DNA of 64,000 nucleotides from Phytophthora colocasiae (Eukaryota; Oomycota; Peronosporomycetes; Peronosporales; Peronosporaceae), in NCBI GenBank assembly GCA_018806915.1, contig JAGKQI010000098.1, positions 2,108,001-2,172,000 of the forward strand, written 5' to 3'. The translations under genes were made by a program, and so were the position numbers. The stretch's first letter is position 1. Each line of letters opens with the position of its first letter. Shown here piece after piece: positions 62,384-64,000 of the stretch. Under the pieces are notes generated by a model. It searched no databases. It was not told where the DNA came from and was given only the letters and a program-made list of their open reading frames with translations.

Positions 62384-64000
62384 GCCCTTCGAACCTGGAA
62401 CTATCACGCTGGTGCTTGGTCAGCCTGGTTCTGGCAAGGCGTCATGATGAAGATTCGGAGTGGCCAATTCCCGATGGAGAAGAACATCTCTGTGGGGGGT
62501 GACATCTCGTACAACAATCAGACGTGGAATGAATTGCTCCCGAAGTTACTTCATCTGGCGTCGTACGTGCCTCAGACAGACAAACACTTCCAGGCGTTGG
62601 CAGTTCAAGAGATGCTGGAGTTCGCTCATGCTTGTTGTCCTGAATTTGCTTCGTAGCGTGGCACACCCGCCGACGGACGGAATAAATCCGCAAACTCACT
62701 TGCCAGTCGTGCAGGTTGAACGGAAAATGGCGTGTGGGTATCCTTCGAGGCCTCGTACTCGAACCGCCGGTCTGTGCCCAGATCCAGCAAATAGTCAGTC
62801 GCGTCGCGCTCGGGAGGACACACGAAGCCCAGACTCTCGAAGTATGGCACAGCTTGCTCGCGAGGTTCATGGTACATCACCTCGCTGTCATTCAGCAACA
62901 GGATGTTATTGAACAACTCGAATACTTCGGGTGCCGGTTGCAGCAACGCCATCACCACCGACTTGTGCAGCTTCTTGGCGATATCACGTTGTGTACACAC
63001 GATGTCGTACGTGCTGACCCGTGTTGATCTCGTCCATGAACGTCGCGTACTTCATACCGAACTCCATTTCTCCAGTTGTCACGCACCTCCAGACACGCCA
63101 TGCTTCATAGCGTTTCCAATTACAGTGTCACATGTTTGCAGACCGAGTTGTTCTACGATCACGTCCGGGTAGTACTGGTACAACGCTTCAGCCGTTCGTA
63201 TTACTGCTGCATTCCACTCAATTCACGCGAGCATCGTGCAAGCTTTGGGCGGACCTTAAAACAGTGACAGTCTGCAGGATGCTCAACAGCACTTAGTGAA
63301 GACGCCTGAATTTCGACAGTCCTTCTGGGCCGGAACGCTGACTGTCATGCGTCGGCAGATGCTTTTAGCTCTCCGTAACACGGCGTTCATGTGCGTCCGT
63401 GCATTGGTGGTGGTGGTCATGGGGCTGATTTACGGCAGCACCTTCTCCGACTTCGACCCCACCAACACACAGGTTTCCCTTGGCGTTTTGTACCAGAGAA
63501 CGATGTTCTTGGTCATGGGTCAGGCGTCTCAGACTCCAGTGTTTGTCGTAGCTCGTAAGATCTACTACAAGCACGCCGAGCGAATTTCTACCGGACTTCA
63601 TCCTTCGCGATCGCGTGTCTGACGGTCTTTGAGCCTTCTGCAGTGGTGGAGTGTCTGGTCTTTAGTAGCTTCGTGTCTGGAGTGGGCTACTTCCTGTACT
63701 TCCTTCTTTGTATGGTCCTGACGAACCTCACACTGTGTGGCTGTTTCTTCACGCTCACGACCATGGCTCCCAATTTCAACATTGCCAAACCTCTGTCCAC
63801 GTTCTCCATCACGTTCTACGTCGTCTTCGCTGGTTTCATTGTCCCGCGGAGCCGAATCCCAGATGCTTTCGTTTGTATTTACTGGGCCAACCCGTTCGCA
63901 TGGTGGCTGCGTGCAGTGGCCGTAAATCAGCACCGTTCTCCAACGTTTGATGTCTATGTGTACGCTACTGCTCCCAGTACAACATAACCATGGGCGAGTA
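62384..64000 (+). pseudogene. PDR-type ABCG transporter pseudogene with inverted centre
   Basis: A plant-and-fungal-style full-size drug-efflux transporter gene, broken. 62384-62655 (+) encodes the first nucleotide-binding domain start: FEPGTITLVLGQPGSGK, then FPMEKNISVGGDISYNNQ and YVPQTDKHFQALAVQEML. From about 63265 down to 62640 the minus strand encodes what should come next: YQYYPDVIVEQLGLQTC, the signature GVSGG, then TQRDIAKKLHKSVVMALLQP and YFESLGFVCPPERDATDYLL. From 63275 the plus strand resumes with the membrane part (FRQSFWAGTLTVMRRQMLL, GLIYGSTFSDFDPTN, YWANPFAWWLRAVAVNQ). Further small indels shift the frame near 63590 and 63967. It runs off the window end. Confidence 0.85.

Overview
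The window looks like oomycete nuclear DNA, most likely Phytophthora or a close relative. The basis is short spliceosomal introns (about 45-80 nt) in otherwise dense genes, an AA17-type LPMO, a WRKY19-like zinc-finger protein, a PPPDE-PUL fusion, a PDR-type ABCG relic, and a typical mix of Copia, hAT, Harbinger, Tc1/mariner-like and Fanzor elements. All exon models below were built by hand from splice sites and reading phase; nothing was searched against a database.

Layout. 0.8-9.2 kb: a decayed LPMO fragment, an intact secreted LPMO, a zinc-finger protein, a proline iminopeptidase with an odd AT-AG intron, and a TFIIS-N/SAM/SPT2-like chromatin protein. 9.3-16.0 kb: a mitochondrial-type TsaD/Qri7 (tRNA t6A) gene whose second intron holds a 5.1-kb Copia retrotransposon with two LTRs that look identical. 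16.1-19.3 kb: a coiled-coil gene cut by a Fanzor fragment, then two abutting TIR elements. 19.6-26.9 kb: an LCAT/PDAT-like acyltransferase, S-formylglutathione hydrolase, a DeSI/PUL protein and a C69 dipeptidase. 27.4-32.8 kb: an intact Fanzor (eukaryotic TnpB-like RNA-guided nuclease) followed directly by a complete Harbinger transposon. 34.4-48.5 kb: housekeeping and signalling genes (ankyrin-FYVE, SpoU methyltransferase, site-1 protease, GGCT-like protein, protein kinase, UGT, TBCC/RP2-like protein, DHHC palmitoyltransferase). 48.5-50.9 kb: a second, dead Fanzor with a Tc1/mariner-like element nested in it. 51.0-56.9 kb: ALG5, a PIP-box protein, a small unknown gene, and a three-domain PHOSPHO1-like phosphatase. 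57.4-64.0 kb: a deleted hAT element, tandem repeats, a MITE, a repeat-rich ORF, and an ABCG transporter pseudogene whose middle is inverted.

The most interesting system is the Fanzor family. The window holds one intact copy, one dead copy and one fragment. The two copies with 3' ends share, just after the stop codon, a block bounded by complementary GTTACAG/CTGTAAC arms. Similarity stops just past the second arm, in one case flush against a host stop codon. That is what a guide-RNA scaffold ending at the transposon right end would look like. At the 5' side, two copies carry the antisense start of the same host coiled-coil gene that the third fragment interrupts.

Other strong observations are the Copia primer site, which matches the initiator-tRNA anticodon loop and overlaps the gag start codon, and the triplicated phosphatase with a catalytically dead first domain. 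Several genes were rebuilt from exons too short to stand out as ORFs, notably TsaD, the GGCT-like gene and the last exon of the SPT2-like gene.
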